A program made the translations under genes and the position numbers. Shown here in pieces: positions 16,595 to 25,239 of a stretch of 64,000 nucleotides of DNA. Source of the stretch: an uncultured Erythrobacter sp. Lineage in GTDB: Bacteria > Pseudomonadota > Alphaproteobacteria > Sphingomonadales > Sphingomonadaceae. Below the pieces are notes generated by a model, which was not told where the DNA came from, ran no database searches, and saw only the letters and a program-made list of their open reading frames with translations. The stretch covers positions 806,001 through 870,000 of the forward strand of contig NZ_CANLMB010000001.1 of assembly GCF_947492365.1 (NCBI RefSeq), in the 5' to 3' direction. Within the stretch, counting starts at the first letter, position 1. Each line of letters opens with the position of its first letter.

Positions 16595-17350
16595 TTAGCG
16601 CCAGCCCGTCAGGGTGAGCACCTCGAAGGTCTCAACGACCTTGCCGTCTTCTTCGCGCAGACTGTCAAACAGCGCCTCGGCCTTCGACCACCCGGCGCGG
16701 GTGAGCGGGGGCGCGGCGCTTGTGAGGGAGCTGGTCAGGCCGTGGTCGCGCAGGTCGCCGATCATCCGCTCCAGCGAGGGATAGCGCACTCGTATCGGGT
16801 AGGAGTCGACCACCTGCCGCGCAAAGCCGGCGCGTTCGAGCAGTGCAGTGCCTGCGCGGTTATCGACCAGCGGATGCATGCGGGCAGCGGGCCGCTCACC
16901 ATCCGCCTCCAGCGCGAGTTGGCGCAGCACTGGCATCGAACCCGCACCGGGAAAAGCGGCGAAGAACAACCCGCCATCGGCCAGCACATTGCGCGCGTGG
17001 ATCAGCGCGCCGGGCAGATCGTTGACCATGCCAAGGCCGAGCAAGTGCACGACCAGATCGAAGCTGGCAGGCGTGCCCGGCTTCTCCTCGTCAAACTGTC
17101 CGAGGCGTCCGATATTGCCGCTCGCCCCGCGATCGACAAGCGGCTTGGTCAGCTTGCCCGCCGCATCGCCAACCACGAGCACTCTGTCAGCCTCGAAGCG
17201 CATGAAGTCGAGCCGCTCCAGAATGTCAGCCGCCATGGTGTCCGCCAGATAGGTCGCCCCGCCATGGAGCCGCTGACGATCATGCGCACGCGACCACTTT
17301 GCGGCGGCTTGCCTGCGGTCAAAGATGCGGGGGACTTTGGTCTGGGTCAT
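16595..17350 (-). CDS. Class I SAM-dependent methyltransferase, NDUFAF5/BioC-like
   Basis: 251 aa from the ATG at 17350, which gives MTQTKVPRIFDRRQAAAKW; the FDR start is typical of the alphaproteobacterial group related to BioC and mitochondrial NDUFAF5. The SAM-binding glycine loop is degenerate (VLVVGDAAGKL instead of GxGxG). Post-motif segments are FDLVVHLLGLGMVNDLPGAL and the LADGGLFFAAFPG strand. NDUFAF5 is reported to modify a complex I subunit, but the target here is unknown. It is divergent from comF, with 56 bases between starts, and convergent with ppdK. Confidence 0.7.
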   Translation of the reverse strand: MTQTKVPRIFDRRQAAAKWSRAHDRQRLHGGATYLADTMAADILERLDFMRFEADRVLVVGDAAGKLTKPLVDRGASGNIGRLGQFDEEKPGTPASFDLVVHLLGLGMVNDLPGALIHARNVLADGGLFFAAFPGAGSMPVLRQLALEADGERPAARMHPLVDNRAGTALLERAGFARQVVDSYPIRVRYPSLERMIGDLRDHGLTSSLTSAAPPLTRAGWSKAEALFDSLREEDGKVVETFEVLTLTGWR

Positions 17351-17406
17351 CGCGATCCGCCCTGCCGCGCTTGCATGCGCAGTGCAAGAGGTGCAGACCA
17401 AGCGGC

Positions 17407-18237
17407 ATGGGATGGGGGTCGCAACTTATCGCCAGCTTGAAAGAGGGGCTGAGGCCGGTCGCCGACCTGGTCTATCCGCCGCGCTGCGTCTCTTGCGGAG
17501 GAGCAATTGCTGCGCAGGGCGCGCTGTGTGCGGAATGTTGGGGCGAGCTGGAGTTTCCGGGAGAACCTGCCTGCAAGCAATGCCAGCGTCCAATGGGAAG
17601 CGCTGCGGCGGCGAAGTCGGGGACCTGCTATGTCTGTGCTGGCGATCCTCCGCGCCATTCGGGGATCATCGCCGCGACGCTCTATAACGATGCGTCGCGC
17701 AAGCTCATCCTGACCTACAAACACGGCGGCAAGATTGCGCTCGCTCCTTTGCTAGCACGTTTGATGGCAGCGCGGATTGATGCGCCGGAGGGTGAGGGTG
17801 CGCTGCTAATTCCCGTCCCGCTCCACCGCTGGCGCATCTGGAGCCGCGGCTTCAATCAGGCAGCGCTGCTGGCGCGCGAGATCGCGAAGGCTGGGAAGGG
17901 CGAGTTGCTGGTCGATGGCCTTCTGCGTGCAAAACGGACGCCAAGCCTTGGCGGATTGGGGCGTGAGGAGCGCGAGACTGCGCTTGCAGGAGCAATCATT
18001 GTGCGGCCTTCGCGCGCGAGCCAAATTGCAGGGCGCAATGTCATCCTCGTCGACGACGTCCTAACCAGCGGCGCGACCAGCGATGCCTGTATCAGCGCTC
18101 TGCTCGATGCAGGCGCGGCTTCGGTAAAGGTCGCGTGTTTCGCGCGGGTTGTGGACGGGCGGGGTTTGGGCGGCGGGAAATCCGGCGTTCCAAAAAGCGA
18201 AACGCCCGAGGCCATTACAGCCCCGGGCGCCACGTGA
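17407..18237 (+). CDS. comF: ComF family phosphoribosyltransferase-like protein
   Basis: 276 aa from the ATG at 17407. An N-terminal Cys-rich zinc-ribbon-like region has CVSC, CAEC, CKQC and CYVC pairs. A PRTase fold follows, with LIPVPLHRWRIWSRGFNQA and the PRPP-binding motif VILVDDVLTSGAT. ComF-type proteins are linked to DNA uptake and recombination in naturally competent bacteria, and the family is often retained without competence. The last 20 or so residues (after RGLGG) are not conserved-looking and are read through a hairpin that looks like a terminator on the opposite strand. Confidence 0.87.
   Translation: MGWGSQLIASLKEGLRPVADLVYPPRCVSCGGAIAAQGALCAECWGELEFPGEPACKQCQRPMGSAAAAKSGTCYVCAGDPPRHSGIIAATLYNDASRKLILTYKHGGKIALAPLLARLMAARIDAPEGEGALLIPVPLHRWRIWSRGFNQAALLAREIAKAGKGELLVDGLLRAKRTPSLGGLGREERETALAGAIIVRPSRASQIAGRNVILVDDVLTSGATSDACISALLDAGAASVKVACFARVVDGRGLGGGKSGVPKSETPEAITAPGAT
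18190..18229 (-). terminator. Intrinsic terminator on the minus strand
   Basis: Reading the minus strand, CGCCCGGGGC (18229-18220) pairs with GCCTCGGGCG (18212-18203) with one mismatch around a TGTAATG loop. TTTCGCTTTTT follows. No minus-strand protein gene lies upstream of it, yet the structure overlaps the 3' end of comF on the plus strand. It is best explained as the end of a minus-strand non-coding transcript from the 18238-18577 gap. Confidence 0.6.
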
Positions 18238-18480
18238 CGAAATGGTTTGGAACCGCTCTTAAGAGCTCAGAAGCCGACCCCCTAACTTCGGCTTCAGGAT
18301 CCTATCCCTCATCGTTCTTGTCGACCATGCTCACACCCCGTTGTCAGCTCTGGTCAACCACCCCCTGAACCTGGCATTGTTGCATGCCTAATTCTGGTGG
18401 AAGGATGCTCTCACATCCAGAAACCGCGTTCTTCCACCCAAGCTCAGCTTTCGAAAGATGAAACCTTTGCTTTGGTCGAT
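18195..18480 (-). ncRNA. Candidate structured small RNA (novel, unassigned)
   Basis: The 340-base gap between comF and hisI has no credible ORF. On the minus strand it holds a chain of stems: GGTGGAAG/CTTCCACC (enclosing GGATG/CATCC), GGCAT/ATGCC, TTCAGG/CCTGAA enclosing GTTGACCA/TGGTCGAC, GAAGCCGA/TCGGCTTC, the palindrome GCTCTTAAGAGC, and then the terminator at 18229-18190. The T-rich tail gives the minus-strand orientation. I could not match it to 6S RNA, tmRNA, SRP RNA, RNase P RNA or a riboswitch. The 5' end is undefined and no convincing promoter was found. An alternative is a plus-strand leader for hisI. Confidence 0.4.
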
Positions 18481-18577
18481 TTTCTCCGCATCTGTTGTTA
18501 TCCTGCAACAAACTGTCGCATAGGGTGAACAGCTGGCCGTGTTGATGCGGGCCAGGCCCCTGAACTGGAGACCTGAC

Positions 18578-18979
18578 TTGTCCGAACGCGCGCCACTCTC
18601 GACCGCCCAGCGCGAACAAGGTTCGATCTTTGCGCCCAAGTTCGATTCGGTCGGACTGCTGAGCGCCGTGGTCGTCGATGTGACTTCGCGCGATGTGCTG
18701 GTCGTGGCCTTCATGAATGAAGAGGCTCTGCGGCTGACCCGCGAGACAGGGAAGGTCCATTTCTGGTCACGTTCGCGGCAGAGCCTGTGGTTGAAGGGGG
18801 AGACTTCGGGCAATTTCCTGGAAGTCCAGGAAATCCGTGTCGATTGCGATCAGGATGCGTTGGTTATCCTTGCTAAACCGGCGGGGCCGACCTGCCATAC
18901 AGGAGAGACGAGCTGCTTCTACCGCAAGCTGGAGCCAGATGCCGACGACGCGGTTGCTCTCGTAAAGGTCAAGACTTGA
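18578..18979 (+). CDS. hisI: Phosphoribosyl-AMP cyclohydrolase
   Basis: 133 aa. Third step of histidine biosynthesis, opening the adenine ring of PR-AMP. The zinc and catalytic signature [14 protein letters not shown] is intact, and earlier blocks AFMNEEAL and [19 protein letters not shown] are diagnostic. There is no HisE (PR-ATP pyrophosphatase) domain, so it is monofunctional. The start is chosen at TTG 18578 because GGAG sits 8 bases upstream; ATG 18545 and GTG 18539 in the same frame give a non-conserved extension without a good ribosome-binding site. It is isolated from other his genes. Confidence 0.9.
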   Translation: MSERAPLSTAQREQGSIFAPKFDSVGLLSAVVVDVTSRDVLVVAFMNEEALRLTRETGKVHFWSRSRQSLWLKGETSGNFLEVQEIRVDCDQDALVILAKPAGPTCHTGETSCFYRKLEPDADDAVALVKVKT

Positions 18980-18999
18980 CGCTCACGTAAAGGGAAGGT

Positions 19000-19467
19000 A
19001 TGCCATCACCCATGGCTACTGCACCCGAACACAAAACCAACACCAATGATGCGCAGCGCCGCAATGGCGCGCATCTCGACCGTCCCGACAAGCATGAGCG
19101 TGAGCAATTCTCGATCTCCGACCTCACTTCGGAATTCGGCTGCACGGCGCGCGCGCTGCGCTTCTACGAAGACGAGGGGTTGATCAGTCCGGCTCGCGTC
19201 GGTCTCACCCGCGTCTATTCCAAGCGTGACCGTGCGCGGCTTGCGTGGATCATGCGGGCCAAGAATGTCGGGTTCAGCCTGACCGAAATCCGCGAGATGA
19301 TCGACCTTTATGACCTCGACGATGGCCGCGTTGAACAGCGTCGCGTCACGGTCGAAAAGTGCAAGGCGCACATCGCCAAGCTCAAGGCGCAGCGCGCGGA
19401 TATCGATTCCTCGATCAAGGAACTCACCGGCTTTATCGAAGAGATCCAGCAGCTCGATCTCGGCTGA
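19000..19467 (+). CDS. MerR family transcriptional regulator
   Basis: 155 aa. After a polar N-terminal tail the winged HTH begins near FSISDLTSEFGCTARALRFYEDEGL, followed by RVYSKRDRARLAWI and the GFSLTEIREMIDLYD segment. A C-terminal coiled coil (KCKAHIAKLKAQRADID) would mediate dimerisation. No metal-binding Cys cluster is present, so it is not a MerR/CueR metal sensor. Its position 59 bases before an acyl-CoA dehydrogenase suggests a LiuR-like role controlling acyl-CoA catabolism. AAGGGAAGG precedes the ATG at 19000; a second ATG lies at 19012. Confidence 0.85.
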   Translation: MPSPMATAPEHKTNTNDAQRRNGAHLDRPDKHEREQFSISDLTSEFGCTARALRFYEDEGLISPARVGLTRVYSKRDRARLAWIMRAKNVGFSLTEIREMIDLYDLDDGRVEQRRVTVEKCKAHIAKLKAQRADIDSSIKELTGFIEEIQQLDLG

Positions 19468-19526
19468 TGCTGAGCCGCCCAAATATCGCATAAAACCACC
19501 ACATCCGGACCCAAGGGAACCGCCTG

Positions 19527-21332
19527 ATGCCTACTTATACCGCTCCTACCCGCGACACCCGCTTTGTTGTCAACGAGATGCTCGATCTGGCAAGCTACGG
19601 CAATCTGCCCGGCTTTGAGAACGCGACCGATGACATGATCGACACGGTCATCAACGAAGCCGGAAAGTTCTGCTCCGAAATCCTCGCGCCGCTCAACCAG
19701 ATCGGTGATGAGCAGGGTTGTACCCGCCATGAAGACGGCTCGGTCACGACGCCAGACGGCTTCAAGGGCGCGTATGAAGCCTATGTCGAGAGCGGTTGGG
19801 GCACGATTGCCAAGCCGGAGGCCTATGGCGGGCAGGGCATGCCACATGTTCTCGGCTTTGTGGTCGAGGAATTCACCGGCGCCGCGAATCAGGCCTTTGC
19901 GATGTATCCCGGCCTTACCAATGGCGCGACGGCGGCGATCGAGGCGGTCGGCTCTGAAGAGCAGAAGCAGACTTATCTGCCCAAGATGATTGCGGGCGAA
20001 TGGTCGGGCACGATGAACCTGACAGAGCCGCATTGCGGGACCGACCTCGGCATGATCCGCACCAAGGCGGAGCCGCAGGCCGATGGCAGCTATGCGATCA
20101 CCGGCACCAAGATCTTCATCTCCGCTGGCGAGCACGATCTCACCAGCAACATCATCCACCTTGTGCTGGCCAAGACGCCGGGTGCGCCGGATAGTTCAAA
20201 GGGCATTTCGCTCTTCATCGTTCCCAAGTTCATCCTTGATGAAAATGGCGAACCGGGTGAGCGCAACGGCGTGTCGTGCGGCTCAATCGAGGAGAAGATG
20301 GGCATCCACGGCAACGCGACCTGCCTGCTCAATTATGACGGCGCGACCGGTTACATGATCGGCGAGGAGAACAAGGGCCTCGCCGCGATGTTCATCATGA
20401 TGAACGCCGCGCGTCTGGGCGTTGGTATGCAGGGCTATGCGCAGGCAGAGGTCGCCTATCAGAACGCTGTTACTTATGCGCTCGACCGGCGCCAGGGCCG
20501 CGCGCTTACCGGACCGGCTCAACCGGATGAAAAAGCCGACCCGATCTTCGTCCACCCCGATGTCCGCCGCATGTTGATGGACGCCAAGGTCTTCAACGAA
20601 GGCATGCGCGCGCTGTGCATGTGGGGCGCTTTGCAGGTTGATCTGACCCACAAGGCCCAGACCGAGGAAGAGCGCCAGCTCGCCGACGATCTGATCGGTC
20701 TGATGACACCGGTGATCAAAGGCTACGGCACCGACAAGGGCTATGACGTCGCCAACAACATGCAGCAGATCTATGGCGGCCACGGCTATATTGAAGAATG
20801 GGGCATGAGCCAGTTTGTGCGCGATAGCCGGATCGCGATGATCTACGAAGGCACCAATGGCGTGCAGGCCATGGACCTTTGCGGGCGCAAGCTTGCGAGC
20901 AAGGGCGGCCGCGCAGTTCAGGCCTTCTTCAAGATGATCGACGACGAGATCGCTGCGGCCAAGGGTGACGAAGCTCTCGCACCGCTGGCCGAGAAGCTCG
21001 AAAAGGCACTCGGCGAGCAGAAGGCGGCGACCATGTGGTTCATGCAGAATGCGATGGCCAATCCCAACCATCTGGGCGCAGGCGCGCATCACTACATGCA
21101 CATCATGGGCATCGTCACGCTTGGCTTCTTCTGGCTGAAAATGGCTAAGGTCGCGGGTGAGGCGCTGAAGGGCTCGCCAGAGGATAAAGCGTTCTACGAG
21201 GCAAAAATGACGTCTGCGTCCTATTACGCAGAGCGGTTCTTGCCCGATGCAGGGGCTCTGCGGCGCAAGCTGGAAGCGGGAAGCGACAATATGATGGCGC
21301 TCCCTGAAGAAGCATTCTCCACCGCAGCCTGA
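19527..21332 (+). CDS. Acyl-CoA dehydrogenase, DmdC-like long form
   Basis: 601 aa, the long architecture shared with 3-methylmercaptopropionyl-CoA dehydrogenase (DmdC), with an N-terminal cap and extra C-terminal domain, rather than the 380-aa short form. FAD contacts are in TEPHCGTDLG and KIFISAGEHD; the substrate region is NAARLGVGMQG; the likely catalytic base is Glu441 in IYEGTNGVQ. A C-terminal helical domain follows from about residue 470. AAGGGAA precedes the start. Family members act on fatty acyl or sulfur-containing acyl-CoAs; sequence alone does not choose between them. A strong terminator follows. Confidence 0.88.
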   Translation: MPTYTAPTRDTRFVVNEMLDLASYGNLPGFENATDDMIDTVINEAGKFCSEILAPLNQIGDEQGCTRHEDGSVTTPDGFKGAYEAYVESGWGTIAKPEAYGGQGMPHVLGFVVEEFTGAANQAFAMYPGLTNGATAAIEAVGSEEQKQTYLPKMIAGEWSGTMNLTEPHCGTDLGMIRTKAEPQADGSYAITGTKIFISAGEHDLTSNIIHLVLAKTPGAPDSSKGISLFIVPKFILDENGEPGERNGVSCGSIEEKMGIHGNATCLLNYDGATGYMIGEENKGLAAMFIMMNAARLGVGMQGYAQAEVAYQNAVTYALDRRQGRALTGPAQPDEKADPIFVHPDVRRMLMDAKVFNEGMRALCMWGALQVDLTHKAQTEEERQLADDLIGLMTPVIKGYGTDKGYDVANNMQQIYGGHGYIEEWGMSQFVRDSRIAMIYEGTNGVQAMDLCGRKLASKGGRAVQAFFKMIDDEIAAAKGDEALAPLAEKLEKALGEQKAATMWFMQNAMANPNHLGAGAHHYMHIMGIVTLGFFWLKMAKVAGEALKGSPEDKAFYEAKMTSASYYAERFLPDAGALRRKLEAGSDNMMALPEEAFSTAA

Positions 21333-21358
21333 CGAGTTACCCGGTTCGTCACGATTGA

Positions 21359-21392
21359 GAGGCCCGGTTCTGGGGGGAACTGGGCCTCTTTT
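21359..21392 (+). terminator. Intrinsic terminator after the acyl-CoA dehydrogenase
   Basis: GAGGCCCGGTTC (21359-21370) pairs with GAACTGGGCCTC (21377-21388), one G-T wobble, loop TGGGGG, followed by TTTT at 21389-21392. It lies 27 bases beyond the stop codon on the plus strand, in the gap before a convergent gene. Confidence 0.88.
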
Positions 21393-21419
21393 CACGTCTG
21401 GATGTGCTGCGTGCCGAAG

Positions 21420-22196
21420 TTAAAGCTCCCCGCGTTCCGCCTTAGCAAAGCTCGTTTCCCATTCGGCGATGTTGTCTTTGGCCTCCTGCACAAAGCTGCT
21501 GCGGCGAATGTAAGCCATCATCGCGGCCGCCATCCAAGACCCGGGTGCGCGCAAGGGGCGCTCAACCTGACACAGCAGAATGATCCGCCATTCATCGCTG
21601 TCATTGCGCACTTCGTGTTCGTAAGTGTCGTCGAAGATCAGCCACTTGCCCTCCTGCCAATGCAGCCGCTTGTCATCGACCCGCATCCAGCAGGCCTCAC
21701 GATCCCGAGGCACTTTGAGGCCGAGATGCGCGGTCACAAACCCCTTGGACACGCCGCGATGGGGAGTGATGACCGAACCGGGCGCTAGGATCGAGAAAAA
21801 GGCCGAGTTCAGACCCGGTATCGCCTCTACCAACCTTGCGGTGCGCGGCGCACGGGCGATGTTGGCCTCGACCCTGTTGCCATAGCCGATCAGGAAAAAG
21901 CTGCGCCAGGAATTGTCGCTCATGATCCCGCGGTGATCGGGAGAAATTTCGCGCAAGGGCGGGATGGCGCTCAAATGTTGGTACACCGCCAAAGCCTCGT
22001 CGCGGATCGCCTGCCAGCTTTGCACAAGCGGCTGCGTCCAGCCAAATTGCTGCGGGTCCAGCACGGGATCATTGGGAATCTTCGAACTGGCCGCCATCCA
22101 GCGGTTCGCGCGGTGCCTCTGCCGTTTGAGAAACCGATAATGGAGCGGGCGGCTCTTATCCTTGGCGAGCAGCCCGAATGCGGTCGATTTCGACAT
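21420..22196 (-). CDS. Aspartyl/asparaginyl beta-hydroxylase domain protein (LpxO-like)
   Basis: 258 aa from the ATG at 22196, preceded by a full AGGAGG 8 bases upstream; the longer frame from 22274 lacks one. The double-stranded beta-helix dioxygenase core shows LAPGSVITPHRGVS (first iron His) and WLIFDDTYEHEVRN (second His), with the 2-oxoglutarate-binding region after. A basic N-terminal stretch (about 15-35) may bind membranes. Relatives include lipid A 2-hydroxylase LpxO and peptide hydroxylases. A lipid A role is plausible because sphingomonads with little classical LPS still carry such genes, but it is not shown here. Confidence 0.8.
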   Translation of the reverse strand: MSKSTAFGLLAKDKSRPLHYRFLKRQRHRANRWMAASSKIPNDPVLDPQQFGWTQPLVQSWQAIRDEALAVYQHLSAIPPLREISPDHRGIMSDNSWRSFFLIGYGNRVEANIARAPRTARLVEAIPGLNSAFFSILAPGSVITPHRGVSKGFVTAHLGLKVPRDREACWMRVDDKRLHWQEGKWLIFDDTYEHEVRNDSDEWRIILLCQVERPLRAPGSWMAAAMMAYIRRSSFVQEAKDNIAEWETSFAKAERGEL

Positions 22197-22395
22197 CCTC
22201 GATGCCTCCTTCAAAGTCTCGTTTCGACCCGGACTTATCTGGTTCTTGTGCGTCAGTTTTTGTTCTGCCGACACTTTAGGTGCCGCGCAGGACTATGCGC
22301 GCATCAATCGATGCAGGCTTGGAAGAATACGACGAATTGCGAGAGGGCGGTTAGTCGCGTAGCGGACAATTGCCGCCGATAGGTTCGCGCAAGAT

Positions 22396-22857
22396 CTAGG
22401 TCAGGTCCTGCTTTTGAGAGATGTCGCGCGACGTGCACAATACACCCGCCACACGCGAATCAACTGCAATCATCGGCTTGAGCTTGACGGACCACCTGCG
22501 CAGATTGCCCTTGGCAGTTGGGCAGAGAGCGATAAATTCGGCTTCACTTCCCGCAGCAGCGGTTTCGAATTTCTTGCGAACCAATTTGCGCGTGTCTTCC
22601 GGCCAAAGTTCCCACCAGATCTTTCCACCAACCATCGAAAACGCGTCAATTTCCATCGCAGCCAGCCCGCCGCAATTCATATATTCCAGCGTTCCATCGA
22701 GACCCAGCATCTTGATGCAATCTCCCGACTGTTCGAGCAGCCCGAGCAGCAGCGCGTCGTGTTCGACACCGATCAAGGTCGAGTGCCGAAGGGCGCCCGT
22801 CTCGGAAGAAACGGTTTCGGCCAAATTCGCTTGTGATCGGCTCATTGCTTGATCCAT
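22396..22857 (-). CDS. Single PAS-domain protein
   Basis: 153 aa. A PAS fold spans about residues 40-150: LLEQSGDCIKMLGLDGTLEYMN, a GKIWWELWPED segment, and a PAC-like end with RDISQKQ. No kinase, GGDEF, HTH or other output domain is attached, and no two-component gene is adjacent. It may be a stand-alone sensor that acts by protein contact. Ligand unknown. It lies between the LpxO-like gene and cysK on the same strand. Confidence 0.75.
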   Translation of the reverse strand: MDQAMSRSQANLAETVSSETGALRHSTLIGVEHDALLLGLLEQSGDCIKMLGLDGTLEYMNCGGLAAMEIDAFSMVGGKIWWELWPEDTRKLVRKKFETAAAGSEAEFIALCPTAKGNLRRWSVKLKPMIAVDSRVAGVLCTSRDISQKQDLT

Positions 22858-22941
22858 CTCGCTTGCCAGATATTGGCCGTAAACAACTTTGGCGCATGAG
22901 CGGTGGATCGCAAGATAAGGTGTCTTACGGGGTGCGGCGCG

Positions 22942-23859
22942 CTACTCCGGCAGGAAGTCCGGCACTGACAGGTAACGCTCGCCGGTGTCATAGTTGAAGC
23001 CGAGCACCCGCGAACCGGCATCTAGCTCAGGCAGCTTCTTTGCAATCGCAGCCAGAGTTGCGCCGGATGAAATGCCGATCAGCATCCCTTCTTCGCAGGC
23101 TGCGCGGCGGGCCATGTCTTTGGCAGCCTCGGCGTCGACCTTGATCGCGCCGTCAATCGCATTGGTGTGTAGGTTTGCCGGGATGAAGCCCGCGCCGATC
23201 CCCTGAATGGGGTGCGGACCGGGTTGACCGCCATTGATGACAGGGGACAGTTCAGGCTCGACCGCATAGGCCTTGAAGCCTGACCAATGCTTTTTGATCT
23301 CTTCCGCGCATCCGGTGAGGTGTCCGCCTGTGCCCACGCCCGTTATCAGCACATCAAGAGGGCTGTCAGCGAAGTCGGCAAGGATCTCGCGGGCCGTCGT
23401 GCGCGAATGGACTGCGGGGTTCGATCCATTGTCGAACTGGCTTGGCATCCATGCGCCTTCGGTCGTCTCGACAATCTCGGTCGCGCGTTCGATGGCGCCC
23501 TTCATGCCCTTTTCCTTGGGCGTGAGGTCGAATGTCGCACCATAGGCGAGCATCAGGCGGCGGCGCTCTACCGACATGGATTCGGGCATGACCAGAACCA
23601 GAGTGTAGCCTTTGACGGCAGCGACCATCGCAAGGCCGATGCCGGTGTTACCGCTGGTCGGCTCGACAATCGTGCCGCCGGGTTTGAGTGCACCGGATTT
23701 CTCTGCATCTTCCACCATGGCGAGGGCGATACGGTCCTTGATTGATCCGCCGGGGTTGGAACGCTCCGACTTCAGCCACACTTCGTGATCGGGAAACAGC
23801 CGCGAAAGGCGGATATGCGGGGTGTTGCCGATAGTCTCGAGGATGCTTGCAGCTTTCAT
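22942..23859 (-). CDS. cysK: Cysteine synthase A (O-acetylserine sulfhydrylase)
   Basis: 305 aa. PLP enzyme making cysteine from O-acetylserine and sulfide. Lys41 in NPGGSIKDR is the Schiff-base lysine; [10 protein letters not shown] binds substrate; [10 protein letters not shown] binds the PLP phosphate. The ATG at 23859 gives the canonical [14 protein letters not shown]. It overlaps the stop of the upstream MFS gene by 4 bases (ATGA), which fixes the start; the longer frame from 23961 would run into the transporter gene. Confidence 0.94.
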   Translation of the reverse strand: MKAASILETIGNTPHIRLSRLFPDHEVWLKSERSNPGGSIKDRIALAMVEDAEKSGALKPGGTIVEPTSGNTGIGLAMVAAVKGYTLVLVMPESMSVERRRLMLAYGATFDLTPKEKGMKGAIERATEIVETTEGAWMPSQFDNGSNPAVHSRTTAREILADFADSPLDVLITGVGTGGHLTGCAEEIKKHWSGFKAYAVEPELSPVINGGQPGPHPIQGIGAGFIPANLHTNAIDGAIKVDAEAAKDMARRAACEEGMLIGISSGATLAAIAKKLPELDAGSRVLGFNYDTGERYLSVPDFLPE

Positions 23860-25166
23860 GTCTTGGCTCCGTCTGGATTCGCGCTTTGCAGTTGTTCTAG
23901 CAGATGATCGGGCGGATCGAAGGTCTTCGTTGTCCGCAATACAGGGAATATTCGACTCCACAGGCCGACGGTTACAATCGCGCCTACGCCGCCTGCAACA
24001 ATCGCGGCCACAGGCCCGATGAGGAAGGCGAGGGTGCCCGAAAAGGCATCGCCGCCTTCGTTCGAGGCGCTGATCGTCATCAGGCTGACCGAGGAAACGC
24101 GCCCGCGCTTGTCGTCCGGCGTGTAGAGCTGGACCAGCGACTGGCGGACATAGACGCTAAACATGTCAGCCGCGCCGATCACAAACAGCATAGCGAGGCT
24201 GAGCCACAGATTGCTCGACAGGCCAAAGACGATGGTGGCGAGGCCAAAGACCGCGACCGCCCACAGCATCTTTGGACCGACTTGCGTGCGCAAGGGGCTA
24301 AAGGAGAAGAATATCGCAGTAATCAGCGCGCCCGCAGGAGTGGCGGATACCAGCAGCGCGAGGCCGAATTCGTCGGTGTGCAGGATGTCGCGGGCAAAGA
24401 CCGGGATCAGAGCGTTGGCTCCGGCAAGGAACACTGCAAACAGATCAAGCGTGATCGCGCTCAGCACCATCTTGTTCTGGACGACATAGCGCAGCCCGTC
24501 GACGATTGCGCCGATCGGCCGCTGGTCCTTACGCATCGCGGGCTGGGGCACCTTGCCGACCAGCGCCAGCGCAAAGGCCGCAACGACGAAAAGCGCGGCT
24601 GCCACTGCATAGGACAGGGCAGGCTCCACCGCATAGAGCATCGCGCCGATAGCGGGCCCAGCCATCATCCCGACCTGCCACGAGATCGAGGAAAGCGCGA
24701 TTGCTGTGGGCAGCAATAGCTTCGGCACGAGGTTGGGGGAGAGCGCCGACATGGCCGGCCCGACAAAGCCGCGCGCGATTCCCAGCACAATGGCGATGGC
24801 GAACAGTATCGGTAGCGTCACCGCCTCATTCCAGCTGAACCATGCAAGCGCCGCTGCACAGCCAAGCTGCAACAGGATCATCAGAATGCCGATCATTCGC
24901 CGGTCAAACCGGTCGGCCGCCAGTCCTGAAAACGGCGTAAGCACAAACAGCGGCAGGAATTGCAGCAGGCCGATAATCGCCAGTGTGCCGGACCCTTCGG
25001 CGACATTCATCCCGCTGTCGCGCGCGAGGTTATAGGCCTGCCACTGGATCACCAGCAGCATCGCATATTGCGCGAGCGTCATCGTCAGCCGCGCGATCCA
25101 ATAGGCGCGGAAATTGTGGATATGGATCGGGTGGGTGGGTTCGGTAGCGCTCACACCAATGCCCAT
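23856..25166 (-). CDS. MFS transporter, EntS-like
   Basis: 436 aa from the ATG at 25166 (an upstream in-frame start at 25190 is possible). About twelve membrane helices. The loop between helices 2 and 3 reads [13 protein letters not shown], the MFS motif A variant of the EntS/MFS_3 group (siderophore and drug exporters). A second basic loop, [14 protein letters not shown], is typical of the same group. It is coupled to cysK by an ATGA overlap, hinting at export of a thiol, cysteine-related metabolite or siderophore; this is inference from context only. Confidence 0.82.
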   Translation of the reverse strand: MGIGVSATEPTHPIHIHNFRAYWIARLTMTLAQYAMLLVIQWQAYNLARDSGMNVAEGSGTLAIIGLLQFLPLFVLTPFSGLAADRFDRRMIGILMILLQLGCAAALAWFSWNEAVTLPILFAIAIVLGIARGFVGPAMSALSPNLVPKLLLPTAIALSSISWQVGMMAGPAIGAMLYAVEPALSYAVAAALFVVAAFALALVGKVPQPAMRKDQRPIGAIVDGLRYVVQNKMVLSAITLDLFAVFLAGANALIPVFARDILHTDEFGLALLVSATPAGALITAIFFSFSPLRTQVGPKMLWAVAVFGLATIVFGLSSNLWLSLAMLFVIGAADMFSVYVRQSLVQLYTPDDKRGRVSSVSLMTISASNEGGDAFSGTLAFLIGPVAAIVAGGVGAIVTVGLWSRIFPVLRTTKTFDPPDHLLEQLQSANPDGAKT

Positions 25167-25239
25167 GGCATCCGCAAGGCGTGCTGCCAAGCGAGCGCTC
25201 CTAATTGTCAGCGAAGCTGTTGTTTAGGTCAGCGAGAAG

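Noticed and set aside
18380..18450. A CTTCCACCA end suggesting a tRNA or tmRNA acceptor
   Set aside because: There is no matching T-arm or acceptor stem and no tag reading frame; the CCACC belongs to an 8-bp hairpin arm.
18344..18813. Two minus-strand ORFs (138 and 141 aa) overlapping hisI and the gap
   Set aside because: Both overlap the conserved hisI coding region and have unrelated, motif-free translations; the gap itself is better explained as structured non-coding DNA.
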